A stretch of DNA of 64,000 nucleotides, taken from positions 558,001 to 622,000 of the forward strand of contig JAULSR010000006.1 in the NCBI GenBank assembly GCA_030512295.1, read 5' to 3'. Source of the stretch: Bombardia bombarda (taxonomy: Eukaryota; Ascomycota; Sordariomycetes; Sordariales; Lasiosphaeriaceae). The first letter of the stretch is position 1; each line of letters opens with the position of its first letter. The notes below the pieces were generated by a model that was not told the origin of the DNA, searched no databases, and saw nothing but the letters and a program-made list of their open reading frames with translations. Below are positions 24,287 to 34,882 of the stretch, in pieces. The translations under genes and the position numbers were made by a program.

Positions 24287-25101
24287 ATGCATCTATCTCG
24301 TGGTCTAACAGGCGCGGCTGCCCTTCTGGGCCTTGGTATGCAGCACCCGACCTGTCTAGGGAGCCCAGATTACTTCTCCTGGACTCGCTCTAACACGTGT
24401 AATTTCATCCAGGGCGCAGACAGTTCGATCCCGATTCCTCGGTGCACGTCGATAGTGAGACTGGCCTCACCTTTGCCTCGTACACCAGCGACCGCGGCAT
24501 CACTTTCCGCGTCGCCATCCCCGAGACCATCCCCGAGAGCCTTGTATACGACACCGTCCTGCAGGTTGTTGCGCCCATCGACGTTGGCTGGGCTGGCTTC
24601 GCGTGGGGAGGTTCCATGACATACAACCCACTGGCCATCGGCTGGGTGAACGGAAAGAACATTATCCTGTCGCCACGCATTGCCTAGTAAGCTCCGGCTT
24701 GGGCCCCCACTGTTTTTCCAATAAAACCATATCGTAGCCCCCGTCTCAGTTGTAACAACCAGCTGACCAGCACTCCCAAACGAAACAGCGGCTATTACAG
24801 CCCCCCAGCCTACACGGGCTCCAAGTACACGCTGCTCAAGAAGGGCACCCACGTAAACGCGACGCACTGGCAGTACACGGCCAAGTGCACGGGCTGCTCC
24901 TCGTGGGGCGACGACGACATTGGTGTCACCACCATCGATCCTCAGTACCAGAACACCATGGCCTACGCCTACTCTGACCACCCCGTCGACACGCCCGCCG
25001 ACGTCGCCTCGAGCTTCGGCATCCACGACAGCCTCGGACACCCCATCTTCGATCTGGCTGTTGGCAAGAACAAGGACGCCACCATCGCGGCCTTGAAATA
25101 G
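24287..25101 (+). CDS. Stand-alone AA8 cytochrome-domain protein (cellobiose dehydrogenase haem domain type)
   Basis: Three exons, 24287-24335, 24413-24686 and 24789-25101; 211 residues. Exon 1 encodes a short hydrophobic leader (MHLSRGLTGAAALLGLG), a probable signal peptide. The rest is a single AA8 domain, as in the N-terminus of cellobiose dehydrogenase. VGWAGFAWGGSMTYNPL supplies the axial Met (residue 85), THWQYTAKCTGCSSW has the domain's typical disulfide pair, and His187 (or His172) near the end is the likely second haem ligand from spacing. No flavin dehydrogenase, linker, CBM1 or membrane anchor follows before the stop. Such proteins are thought to carry single electrons outside the cell, for example to lytic polysaccharide monooxygenases or iron. 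That role is inferred. The exon 2/3 join (RIAYGYYSPPAYTG) is well supported by frame and motif. Confidence 0.87.
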
Positions 25102-25893
25102 GGGTCGTGCCGTAGCCACCAGAGAAATCATACCAAGCACAACTGAGTCCCTTCGGGGATGAAGTTGGGTGGGGATTTTATGGAGGATGGCGGCTGAGGA
25201 GTAAGTAGGTAGTCATACACCACGGGTATGCCGAGAGATTCAATTGGGGCTAGATTGATCTTGTTGAGACTGTGACGCTAGGAGGGAAAGACATGAGAGG
25301 GAGCTGGTAGTACTGCTGCCATTTGTCAGTGTTTAGAAAATCGGGACACCTTGAATAGATACTATAATTCCACCTATTTGCAATCAATCGATCTATACTG
25401 TCGTGATTGTGAGAAACGCTTATAGGGATCCTTTCAAGTTTAGTTAGTACTTATTTATCTCAGTGCTCACTCAGTATTTAGACCACTGCCAAGTTTAAAC
25501 AGTGATTAGGTGAGGTTCTTTTGAACAGAATCGTGCGGAGATAACGAAACTGCCGTGAGGTCTGGACGCGGGGTCGATTGGTGTAGATATATTGCCCCCC
25601 TGAGTCCTAGATGAGGTGGAGATTCGCGGCTCAATACATATTACCGTCCATCCTTTACTCCCGCACATATCCCGGAGCAATATATGTTTATATAATTGCC
25701 ATGTCCTGAACCTCGTCGTAGAAGATATCTGAATTGGATTTAAAGATGTAGGAATGCGCTGTTGCCCCTGTCATATTTCGCCTTTTCACCTACAGCTTCA
25801 TTCAGGGGCTTCAATTGCATCACTGAACCCTCAGATCGACAACAGGCCTCTCTTATAAGTCAAAATCAGGCTCCAGCAAGGAATTCAAGAAAC

Positions 25894-26781
25894 ATGGTAG
25901 CCCCAACCAGCCTGCGGGCCATCATCGCCCTCGCCATCACAGCAGCCCCCGCCGCCCTCGGCGCACCGTTCCCTACCGTATCATCCGCCTTCAACTGCAG
26001 CCGCGCCATCCTCCTCGACGCCGCCGACGCCTACGTCCTCGCCCAGACCAGCGGCAAAGTCGACCAGCTGCAGCGCATGCTCCGCAGCAGCTGGACCTAC
26101 ACGGAGAACAACAACGCCAGCGCCGACGTGACCAAGGGCGTCCTGCGCAAGGCCCTCAAGATCGATCACCGCCGCACCAACCTCGACCTCGTCGCCTGCG
26201 CCTCCTACACCGAGCTCGTCTCCGCCTCCGACGCCGCCAACCCCTACGTCATCGGCACCCAGATCCGCCACAACACCACCGCCGGCTCCCGCCAGGAGAC
26301 CCTCTCCATCGACACCATCGCCTCCACCACCAACTCTTGGCTGTTCGACGCCAAGAAGACGCTGCAGTACGTCAACCAGGAGAAGTGGACGGCCATCCCC
26401 GAGGCGCAGTGGGACAGTCGCGCGGCGATCCAGGCGGCGGGTGACGCGTATCTGGACATGTGGAGCAATGCGACCGCGCACGAGGCGGTGCCCTGGGGCA
26501 CGCCGTGCGTGAGGCTTGAGGGCTCGGCGTACACGGGGACCGGCAAGGCGGACGACTCGTGCAAGCCGGGGATTCCGAGTAATCATAACCAGGCGCCGAA
26601 TACGCATCGGAGGTATGTGATTGATCAGGAGATGGGGAGCGTGAGTGTGTTTTGTGTGTGGGAGCACATGATGATGGCGGCGGATAGTCACGAGTTTCGG
26701 TTAGAAGGGGGCAAGTTGCGGTATGTGCATACCATGACGGTTTGTGGGGGAAGCAGTGTAAGCTATGATTGTTTTTGGTAG
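25894..26781 (+). CDS. Secreted DUF8021-like protein of unknown function
   Basis: Intronless, 295 residues from the ATG at 25894 (MVAPTSLRAIIALAITAAPA), whose first 23 residues form a signal peptide ending at ALGAPFP. An upstream in-frame ATG at 25762 would bury the signal peptide and is disfavoured. The N-terminal half is a helical region (AILLDAADAYVLAQTSGK) and the C-terminal half has RYVIDQEMGSVSVFCVWEHM followed by SHEFRLEGGKLRYVHTMTVC. That pattern recalls the NTF2-like DUF8021 domain of fungal secreted proteins. NNAS, NTTAG and SNATAH are candidate N-glycosylation sites. Function is not known; the family label comes from memory of the pattern and should be checked. Codon third positions are strongly GC-rich, as in a well-expressed gene. 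Confidence 0.8.
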   Translation: MVAPTSLRAIIALAITAAPAALGAPFPTVSSAFNCSRAILLDAADAYVLAQTSGKVDQLQRMLRSSWTYTENNNASADVTKGVLRKALKIDHRRTNLDLVACASYTELVSASDAANPYVIGTQIRHNTTAGSRQETLSIDTIASTTNSWLFDAKKTLQYVNQEKWTAIPEAQWDSRAAIQAAGDAYLDMWSNATAHEAVPWGTPCVRLEGSAYTGTGKADDSCKPGIPSNHNQAPNTHRRYVIDQEMGSVSVFCVWEHMMMAADSHEFRLEGGKLRYVHTMTVCGGSSVSYDCFW

Positions 26782-27078
26782 GAGTATTGTTGGTGTGCTG
26801 TGTTCAGGGAGAAAGAATAGGGGTGTGTACGTACATATGCTTGAACTTTGGGGGTTATGCCTTTTGATGGAAATGGAACGATGCGAATTTGATGATTAAA
26901 AATACTCCCTCAATCGACCACTGCTATACAGGTAAGTTTTATATACTTAATGTCACAGGGAAAGGGACGTTGTTGTTAAATCATCGATATATACCTCCAA
27001 AAACTACCGGCAATGAATGAGCAGCAATTATTAACGTCCCTAGCTAACGTCAGTAGATTGTCCACCCTGCTATGCCGT
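26782..27078. other. Convergent 3' intergenic region
   Basis: AT-rich spacer between two genes converging from left and right; it probably holds both polyadenylation regions. Nothing else seen. Confidence 0.6.
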
Positions 27079-29271
27079 TTACTCGGGCTCTCTTTGGCTT
27101 AAAACCCCATTCGGAGCTGGAGTTACCCTTGGATCTAAAGTTCTGCTTGCGACTGCGTCATCATCCACTCTCGTACTATGAAGCGGATTCAGCGCAGACA
27201 ACCTCAGAGTTCCGTGGAACAAGCCATCGAGGTCCTCGAGAGAACGGCCCTTTGTCTCGGGATACAGCAGATAAACGATTGGTACGCAAACCAAGTTGAC
27301 CGACATGAAAAAGAAGTAAATCTTGGAACCCAGGTTTGCGACACCAACAGGCCAGACTAAAGCAACTATGACGGATCCAATGGAACCGCCCGAGGCAGCA
27401 AAGCTCAGCCCGCGAGCCCGGATAGCAGTGGGGAAGATCTGTACCATTTAGCGAAGTGTCAGCTTCAATGAGTGGCGCAAATTAGACAAAAAAGTACTTA
27501 CCTCAGAGCCGTATACCCAGGCTGCTGGGCCGAATCCCATACTATAGCCGAAGGAGTAGATGAAGATGAAGACAATGCAAACATAGTCGGCCGCCCGATT
27601 CACATTGTTAGGGTAGACAATCGGGAGGGCGGCGTTTATCTGCCATGGTTAGCAAGTCTGGTGAAATACCGTCCGTCCTTCGGCTTTGAATTAAGAGACC
27701 TTACCAGCATTGCAAACGCCATCACAGCGGCACCCGCAGCAAGCGTAAATCTCCTTCCAGCTTTGTCGATAATCAACATCTCAATGACGGTGCACCCAAT
27801 TTTCAGGGTGCTCTCTATACCACCCGCAAGCAGAGACAAGCGGCGGCCCAGACCCAGGGCCCTGAAGAGTATAGGCAAGTAGTACTTCATGGCTGTTGCG
27901 CCGCACATCTGAGCCATGAACTGCAAAAGGGCGGCCCGCCACATGCGAGCAAATAGGCTGGCATCGGTGAAAAGAGACCCCCAGGTGAAGCCCGATGCCT
28001 TGAACGCGGCGACGGAGCGCTCTATGTCCGCGACCTCTTCGTGTATCTCATCGATTGCGTAGTATCCTTCGCGATAGAATTTCAGGGCGCTGAACGCTGC
28101 GTCGTTCTTGCCGTGCTCAACCAGCCAACGGGGTCTTGAACAAGGAAAGATGGTTAGTACTAGTGTGCTTTGCAATGACATAATGTTTGATAAATCAACT
28201 TACGACTCATGCATAAATGGGAGGCCAACCATGAAGAAGAAAGCCGGTACAAACGAGAGAGCGATGGACATGCGCCAGCCGTCTGTGTTCTCAAAAAAGG
28301 TCGTAGCATATCCTACCCTATCTGGATGTCAGGGCTCCAGTCCAAGTCTAATTTAGGTACGAAGGAAACATACCAGAAGCCAGTAGCTAGCCCAGCAACA
28401 AAACCAATGTGGTTCATGACGACAAACCTGCCGCGCTGCTTGGCAGGGGCAATCTCACTATGATAGCCGACCAACCGTCAGTTACTTTTCCTAAGTTACT
28501 TTTCCTAACCAAAATCTTGACAACACCTCAAAAGACCAAACAAACCTTTGGTATAGCGGCACGCTCGTCGACACAATAGCAGTGCCCAAACCCGAGATGA
28601 TACGTCCGGCAATGACCATGGCAAAGGCGCGAGGGCTGGAAGCACCAGCCTGCAGGGCCTGACCAACACACATGACAGACATGCCAGCCAGGCCTGCGTA
28701 CCGACGCCCCAGCTTGTCGGCGGCCGGGTGAGCCAGGAAGATATAGCTGAGCCATGTCCCGAGATAGTAGATTGATGTGACAAGGCCGGTATCCTTGGTC
28801 TTGAGGTTAAGTGTCTCTACAAAACCTGGATGCACGAGCACCGAGGCGAGCACGCCGACATTGTACCTGAAGAGAGGGCCACACCGTCAGCTTTGAATTA
28901 GTAGAAGTGATTATGAAAGATAAGGGCGCGGATTATTGGATGGGACCTAGATGCGGAGGGAGCATTGCACAACTGCACAACAGGTAACCAGAGGAAAAAA
29001 TGTCCTACCCCCAGACAAAAGACCCAAAGGCCAGTAAGAGGCAGAAGGCATGCAGGCGCCAGGCCGCCTTTGAAATCTGTGGAACCTTTTTCTTAACAGC
29101 CATTATTTGGCCTATCCCGTTGTCGCGATGATGGTTATCGAGGGAATCTAACTGTCGTGAGGAATGCTCTGATCTCAGGCTGTGCGAGTCGGAGTGTTGA
29201 TTGGAAAGGAACGGTTCGGCCTCAGCACCAACTGAGGGGCTCGGGCGAGAGGCATGATTAAACCGCAACAT
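27079..29271 (-). CDS. MFS sugar transporter
   Basis: Seven exons: 29271-29009, 28866-28546, 28457-28374, 28317-28204, 28134-27705, 27639-27502 and 27438-27079; 569 residues. Six short introns restore a continuous sugar-porter frame. Motifs in order are FVWGYNVGVLAS, ADKLGRRYAGLAGM (loop 2-3), AGRIISGLGTAIVSTSVPLYQ, SEIAPAKQRGRFV, HESPRWLVEHG, DKAGRRFTLAAG, and YPETKGRSLEDLD after helix 12. All are hallmarks of the sugar transporter family (plasma-membrane proton symport or facilitated uptake). About 75 hydrophilic residues precede helix 1. The substrate (hexose, disaccharide or other) cannot be told. Start choice: MLRFNHASRP at 29271 is the first in-frame ATG followed by a reasonable cytosolic N-terminus. 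Confidence 0.92.
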
Positions 29272-30137
29272 AATTACACACAAACACAGGATGATTCTTA
29301 TCGTGCTACCCAACCTTATCTTTATATCTCGGCAGGAGGGTGAGTGTTTTTTCTGCTTTTCACTCTGGGAAAACGGGCATGTTCGTGGATTGCACCTTCC
29401 ATGCCTGCCAACCGCGCAAGCGCTCTGCCGACCTCCCACCCCTCTTTTCGCCCCTCACGGTGTCGCGAAGATCATTTCTTCGTCGGCCAGCGTGGGGAAG
29501 CAGCTGCGAGTGTGGCTGCCATGGGGCCTCATAGGTTGCAGTCCAGCCTTCATTCAGGTTAGTGAATGCCTAATCCAACTCCCCAGCATAACAGTAGTGC
29601 ACCAACTTGAAATGGCGTGGGGCAGTTTGTCAGGCGTGTTTCAAGCTCGGTAACGACTGCCGATGCTGGTAACAAACCATTTATGGGACTTAGAGATTAA
29701 AGTTCAATAGGGACGAGTCAGGTTGTTCTTCAAGAATGAGCCCCTGTGCTCCCCAGACAAGCGACCTGGGAACCCTCAGGGTCCTGCACTTTATGCGCTC
29801 CCGCCGCTTAATTCCCGAAACCCATCAAGCCCTTTTTGCAGGCCTGAGAGCGTGCTGCGGTCCCGCTGTGCCGTGCCCAACGTCTGGCATAATCAATCGA
29901 TACGAACACTATACGACGCGAGAAGATGGTGGAGATTATGGCTCCGCAGCTTAGACGCAAGAAAACATGCCAGTCGGTCGTTCCATCCCTTCGGGTCTGT
30001 TGGGGCCAGATTCCGCAACTGCTGCTTCCACGTCTAAAGTTTGGGCTGGGGAGTTCTTTATTGTTTCGACCACCACCCATCAGCAACCCCCGTCAACTGC
30101 CGGAAACACGCACACCACCCTCCCCTTCGAGGTGTGG
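29272..30137. other. Divergent upstream region shared by the sugar transporter and the MFS pseudogene
   Basis: Intergenic DNA between two divergently oriented transporter loci. Overlapping frames on both strands show no domain. The true 5' end of the pseudogene may lie in here but cannot be placed. Confidence 0.5.
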
Positions 30138-31877
30138 TGTAAGGATACCCAGCTTGGAAGTTGCCTACTGCGAAGGAGGTGACGGCGATGCTCCAAGGGA
30201 AGCGCTGCCGAACAGTGAGCGACAGTCACGAGAGAGGCCGCATACAAATTGCACCCAACTAACCATTACGTTATTGTATAGCATACCCACGCCCGCGTCA
30301 AGATAATGACGGCGGCCCATTGTTGCAGCAACGGGGAGGGGGTGGTGTGCATGGTGGTAGTGGCGGCGGCCACCAGGAGCAGGAGCAGCAAGACAGCGGC
30401 GCCATTCCCAATCCCACCATGATGCAGCAGAAGGAGGTCGTAGGTTGGCTGGATCTGCCAAACAAGGACCAGCTCTTCGTGCTGGCCGTGTGCCGCCTAT
30501 CCGAGCCGCTATCAAACGTCTGTCTGCTGCCCTACGTCTTTTATCTCGTGCGCTCCGTGCTGGTCTACGACCATGTCGCCACCACTTCCTAAGATGGCAC
30601 CGGCACCGGCACCGCCGGCGGTGACAATAGCCACGCCGCACAGGTTGCCGCCTACTCAGGTATTCTAGTAGCCTCGTTTCCCCTAGCCCAATTCCTCGTC
30701 TCCCTGCCCTGGGGCTGGCTCTCCGATTCGCACGGGCGCAAGTTCTCCATCGTCATCGGCATCGCCATCTCCGTGGTCGCCAACGCCGCCTTTGGGTTTA
30801 GCCGGTCCTTCGGCATCATGCGCACCATGACGGCCGAGGTGGTCAAGGAGCGCAAGTTCCAGACCAAGGCCTTCCTCCTGCTCCCGCTCGTCTTCAACTC
30901 GGGCATGGTGGCGAGCCTCGCTTTTGGCGGCATGCTGGCCGAGCCCGTCGTCAACATGCCGTGGCTGTTTGGCCCGGCCGGCCTGCTGAACTGGGGCGCC
31001 AACAGTGAGGGGGTGCAGTGGCTGCGGGAGTACCCGTATGCGCTCCCTGCCATGATGAATGCGAGTATGCTCGCTTTCGCGTTTGTGCTGGCCACGTTTT
31101 GGCTGAGGGAGACGCTGGCTGGGAAAGAGGAGGAGAGGGACGTGGGTATTGTTATTAGTCGGGCGGTTGTCGACTGGGTCAAGAGGGCGTTTATGGGTCG
31201 TCGGGGGTTGAAGTACATACCTTTGAGGGATGCTGAGGATATGAGCGACCCAGCTGTGGAATTCAGCGAGGTCAAAGAAGTCCACGAAACTGTCTCGCTT
31301 GTCGAGCCTCGGTCTCTTCCTCCACCGTCGCCAGCTCGTCCTAAGCCAACCCTGCGCATCATCTTCACTGGTCGCACATTGGCTGCCCTTGTCTCGTTTG
31401 GCCTCTTACCTCTGCACAATTCTGCCTTTATGGTAAGTCACCCTTCCCACCTCCCCCCCTGCCAACCCCTGAACACAGCTCAATACTCACCTCCTATCCC
31501 GCAGCACATCTTTCCCGTCTACCTCTCCACCCCGCCCTCCTCCTCCGGCACCACCCAACACCAAGCCCACGCCAGCCTCATCACCTTCACCGGCGGCCTC
31601 GGCCTGCACTCCGCCGCCATCGGCATCTGGCTCGGCGTCTTCGGCATCTGCGGCATCCTCCTGCAGCTCTTCATCTACCCGCGCCTGCAAGCCCGCCTCG
31701 GCACCCTCGGGGTCTTCCAGCTCTCCCGATCGGCTGGAGAGGGAGGGCTATCTGAAGGCTCCTTCTGCATTGGCGAAGACGTCATCAGATGAGATAGAAG
31801 TCGAGCATGAACACCATCATCGCACCCAGCCGCGAATTGTTGTTGTGGAAGATGTGGAGGATGAAGGCTGAGGCTGC
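30138..31877 (+). pseudogene. Decayed MFS transporter (ZIFL/YCR023c-like drug/metabolite family)
   Basis: Remnant in several blocks. A 64-nt intron of normal form (30217-30280, GTGAGC donor, CTAAC branch, TAG end) joins GDGDAPREALPN to a Gly/Gln-rich leader, then WLDLPNKDQLFVLAVCRLSE and LLPYVFYLVRSVLVYDH. An in-frame TAA sits at 30590-30592, yet the same frame continues as VAAYSGILVASFPLAQF and LPWGWLSDSHGRKFS. Near 30810 the frame passes directly from FGFSRSF to GIMRTMTAEVV. About 20 residues containing the family's ARxxxGxxNGN motif are missing. After an intron near 31432-31504 comes HIFPVYLSTPP to LFIYPRLQARLGTLGVFQLS. At about 31733 homology stops, with helices 8-12 absent. A different frame then encodes a charged tail (31732-31877), probably the old C-terminus. 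A poor 81-nt intron (30563-30643) could skip the stop but not the deletions. Confidence 0.78.
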
Positions 31878-32777
31878 TTTACTTGTTTGGTCTAGAGACC
31901 CAGCCAATCCACCCACTATACGCTGCGAGATGTCTCGAACATTCTTTCTACGTAACGCCATGACGGTTGCTCAATTGCATTCACTGGCAGAATCTTTGAA
32001 AACCTCAAAAAGAGTTAGCGCCTTTTACGCTGGGAATTTGACTACCCGTTTGCCTGTCTTTTATGTGGTCGAGGTTAGCAGATGCCAGGCCTGGTCATCT
32101 CGAAGACCCTTTGACCCCACTCGTCACGACTGATGGTTCCCATCTGATGAACAGTCGGAGATTTAGGCCAAAATCGCAGCCAGTTGTGTAGATCTCAAGG
32201 CTGCCCCTTAATAGGCGTCAGGGGCCATGGTTACGATCACGGTTACGATCACGGTTACGATTCCTGCGTGCTTGCTCGTAAGAGTCCATTGATTTTCGTT
32301 GGCAAAGTGGGCGGTCAAGCCTTAGCTGTTGTGCTGTGAGGAGTCCTTTCCACCGGACCCTTGTTTGCATTTACAGGGGACTCACGGGGGTGTATTGAAG
32401 CAGCTGCGCAAAGGCCATGAAAGATGTCGACATGAGTCTTTCTTTATCAGTTGGATAAGCTTTCAGCCATTATTTTGTCAAAGCTACCAGAGTCACATCC
32501 CATTAGGGGATGTAAGATTTAACATCTGCCGCACCGTCGCCTGACTCAAGAAAGCGGCAGCCCCGGAGCGGGGTGCCCTACTGTGTAGAGGGGATGCCCC
32601 AGCGCTCCATCCCGCAACCCGCCTTTGGCAGGGGGTCAAGTTCCAGAACCCTGAGGTCGAACTGACATAAATGCCTGTCTGCCAGCTCCATTTTCTTGCG
32701 ACAGCTCCCGAATGAGAGAAGCAAGAGTCGTCGAGATACTGCAGGAATCTGAGACGCAGAGACGCTATTAGGATAAC
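31878..32777. other. Intergenic upstream of the MCT-type transporter
   Basis: No coding sequence supported. It contains the 12-bp tandem repeat at 32229-32262 and the presumed promoter of the gene starting at 32778. Confidence 0.6.
32229..32262. repeat. 12-bp tandem repeat GGTTACGATCAC, about three copies
   Basis: Two perfect copies of GGTTACGATCAC and a third ending GGTTACGATT lie about 520 bp upstream of the MCT-type transporter start. The spacing is close to one helical turn, so a protein-binding array is possible but not shown. Confidence 0.85.
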
Positions 32778-34292
32778 ATGGAAAGTGTTATGGGCGAAAA
32801 GACACCACCCCCGCAGACCCCTTTGCATGCCAAGACGGCTGCCGGTCGCACCACCTCTCCGACCCTTCCGACGCCGGCTCCCGGCCGTGTCGTCGAGCCG
32901 GCCGCACAGAAACCACCATGGGCGACGGCTTCGGCTAAAGGGCCAATGTTTAGCCCCAAGAAAGGATCGACCATTAAAGCCTTGCCTCTCGATGGCGAAG
33001 CTGACAGCGACACCACCAGCCAGGGCCACGGCGAGGGTCGTGGCGACAGCCCCGAAAACAGCGGCGTTGTCGTCGAGGTCGAGGACGACTATCCCGAGGG
33101 CGGAATTCGCGCCTGGCTTGTCGTCTTTGGCTGTTGGCTCGCTCTCTTTGCATCGTTGGGTCTGATGAACACCCTAGCCATGTTTCATATCTATCTCTCG
33201 ACCAACCAGTTGGTCAAGTACGATGGCGGCACCATCGGCTGCATCTTTTCGCTCTACACCTTCTTCAGCTTCTTCCTGGGCATCTATATTGGCCCCCTCT
33301 TCGATAAGTATGGTCCACGCTGGCTGGTCTTCGCGGGCACCCTGTGCCTCGCTGTGAGCCTGGTGCTGTTGAGCATCAGCTACGAGTACTGGCACTTCCT
33401 CCTCGCCTTCGGCATCCTCAGCGGTCTTGCCAGTTCCTTGCTCTTTACACCATCCGTCGCCGCAGTCGGTCACTTCTTCAAGAGGCGTCGCGGCTTTGCC
33501 ACCGGCATTGCTACAAGCGCAGGCTCCCTTGCCGGCGTTATCTTCCCTCATATGCTGCAGAGCCTGTTCGGTAGAGTCGGTTGGGCCTGGGCCATACGCA
33601 TCCTTGCCCTGATTTGTCTCGTCGTCACCGTTGTTGCCAACTTCCTGATACGCGCACGTCTGCCACCCGCCCAAGGCGCCAGCCCCCACCCCGACGCGCG
33701 CATCTTCACCAACAAGGCCTTTGCCTGGACCACCCTGGCCGTCTTCCTGCTCGAGTTCGCGCTCTTCATCCCTCTGACCTACATCTCTAGCTACGCGCTG
33801 AGCAAGGGCTTCAGCCAAAAGTTCTCATTCGACATCCTCACCATACTGAACAGCGGCTCCGTGCTCGGCCGCGTCTTGCCGGGCTACTACGCCGACAAGA
33901 TCGGGCCGTTCAACGCCAACATGATATCCGTCGCCGTCACCATCGTTGCCTGCTTTGGCGTCTGGCTTCCCATCGGCGGCACCGTTCCGGGCATCATTGT
34001 CTTCGCCGTCGTGTTCGGCTTCACGAGCGGCAGCAATATCAGCCTTGTCCCTGTGGCCATCGGCCGGCTCTGCAAGACGCAGGAGTACGGCCGGTATTAT
34101 GCCACCTGCTACACTCTCGTCTCAGTAGCCGTCCTGATCGGCATCCCCATCGCCGGCAGGATTGTTGCGGCCAACAACGGGGACTACTGGGGGCTCATTG
34201 TCACCACGGGGGTATTTTACGTCGGGTCTCTGGCTGCCTTCGCCATGGCCAAGGTTTCGGTTGTGGGATGGCAGCCATGGGCTATATTCTGA
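32778..34292 (+). CDS. MFS monocarboxylate-transporter-like protein (MCT/Mch family)
   Basis: Intronless, 504 residues. About 105 hydrophilic residues precede DDYPEGGIRAWLVVFGCW, the signature entry into helix 1 of fungal MCT-like proteins. Twelve hydrophobic segments follow. Family motifs include GPLFDKYGPRWLVFAGTLC (loop 2-3), LLFTPSVAAVGHFFKRRRGF with ATGIATSAGSLAGVIFP, and GRVLPGYYADKIGPFNAN. Yeast relatives include Mch5 (riboflavin uptake) and uncharacterised Mch proteins that do not move monocarboxylates, so the substrate is open. Start at 32778 (MESVMGEKTPPP) is the first ATG; a second at 32790 is possible. The gene sits beside a transporter pseudogene and a sugar transporter, so this end of the block is rich in uptake functions. 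High GC at third codon positions suggests active selection. Confidence 0.92.
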   Translation: MESVMGEKTPPPQTPLHAKTAAGRTTSPTLPTPAPGRVVEPAAQKPPWATASAKGPMFSPKKGSTIKALPLDGEADSDTTSQGHGEGRGDSPENSGVVVEVEDDYPEGGIRAWLVVFGCWLALFASLGLMNTLAMFHIYLSTNQLVKYDGGTIGCIFSLYTFFSFFLGIYIGPLFDKYGPRWLVFAGTLCLAVSLVLLSISYEYWHFLLAFGILSGLASSLLFTPSVAAVGHFFKRRRGFATGIATSAGSLAGVIFPHMLQSLFGRVGWAWAIRILALICLVVTVVANFLIRARLPPAQGASPHPDARIFTNKAFAWTTLAVFLLEFALFIPLTYISSYALSKGFSQKFSFDILTILNSGSVLGRVLPGYYADKIGPFNANMISVAVTIVACFGVWLPIGGTVPGIIVFAVVFGFTSGSNISLVPVAIGRLCKTQEYGRYYATCYTLVSVAVLIGIPIAGRIVAANNGDYWGLIVTTGVFYVGSLAAFAMAKVSVVGWQPWAIF

Positions 34293-34842
34293 AGGGTGTC
34301 GGCCTTCTACCCCAGTCGTCTTCCATCATGGGTACTATCTGGCTGAGGAAAGCAGACGCTGTATCAAGACGGATGCCAGTTTGCTTTGATGGCCCAGAGC
34401 ACACACTTACTTGCCCGCCTCTTTAAGCTCCTCTGACTTTTAAACTGGGACAAGTAAAGCGGTCATAGTGCTTTGAGGGCGAGCTATGTACTAGATTCTA
34501 CGGGATACCCGCGGAACTACCTGCAAGATATATTCGGAGCGATAGCACTGCTGAACGAGTCACCCAGCAATGTCGCGTCTATTAATATTCATCGTTGTAT
34601 ATATCTACATTTATGTCATTGCGGACTGCATATGTCATTGCTGCCATGATAGAACTACGTTAACTGGACAACTGATCTACCTTTATCTAACTACACCTAC
34701 CTTCGCCACCAGATAACTTACACCACGGCAGCAGGCTCTCATGCTTTGTCTTGATATTTCATGATATAAAGCTAGCTAGCAAGATAAGGCGAATACTGAT
34801 TGCCATTGGGCTCTTTTCACAGGCGCTTCTACAAGACTTACT

Positions 34843-34882
34843 AGCTTCTTGCTCCTTGAGCAAATAAACGTTACAAGAAGCT
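34843..34882. repeat. Inverted repeat, 9-bp stem, 22-nt loop
   Basis: AGCTTCTTG at 34843-34851 pairs perfectly with CAAGAAGCT at 34874-34882. The loop itself begins with a small GCTC/GAGC hairpin. It lies in AT-rich gene-free DNA. Confidence 0.7.

Noticed and set aside
24370..25140. 256-codon minus-strand frame across the AA8 gene
   Set aside because: Antisense shadow. The plus strand gives a spliced AA8 domain with haem-ligand motifs.
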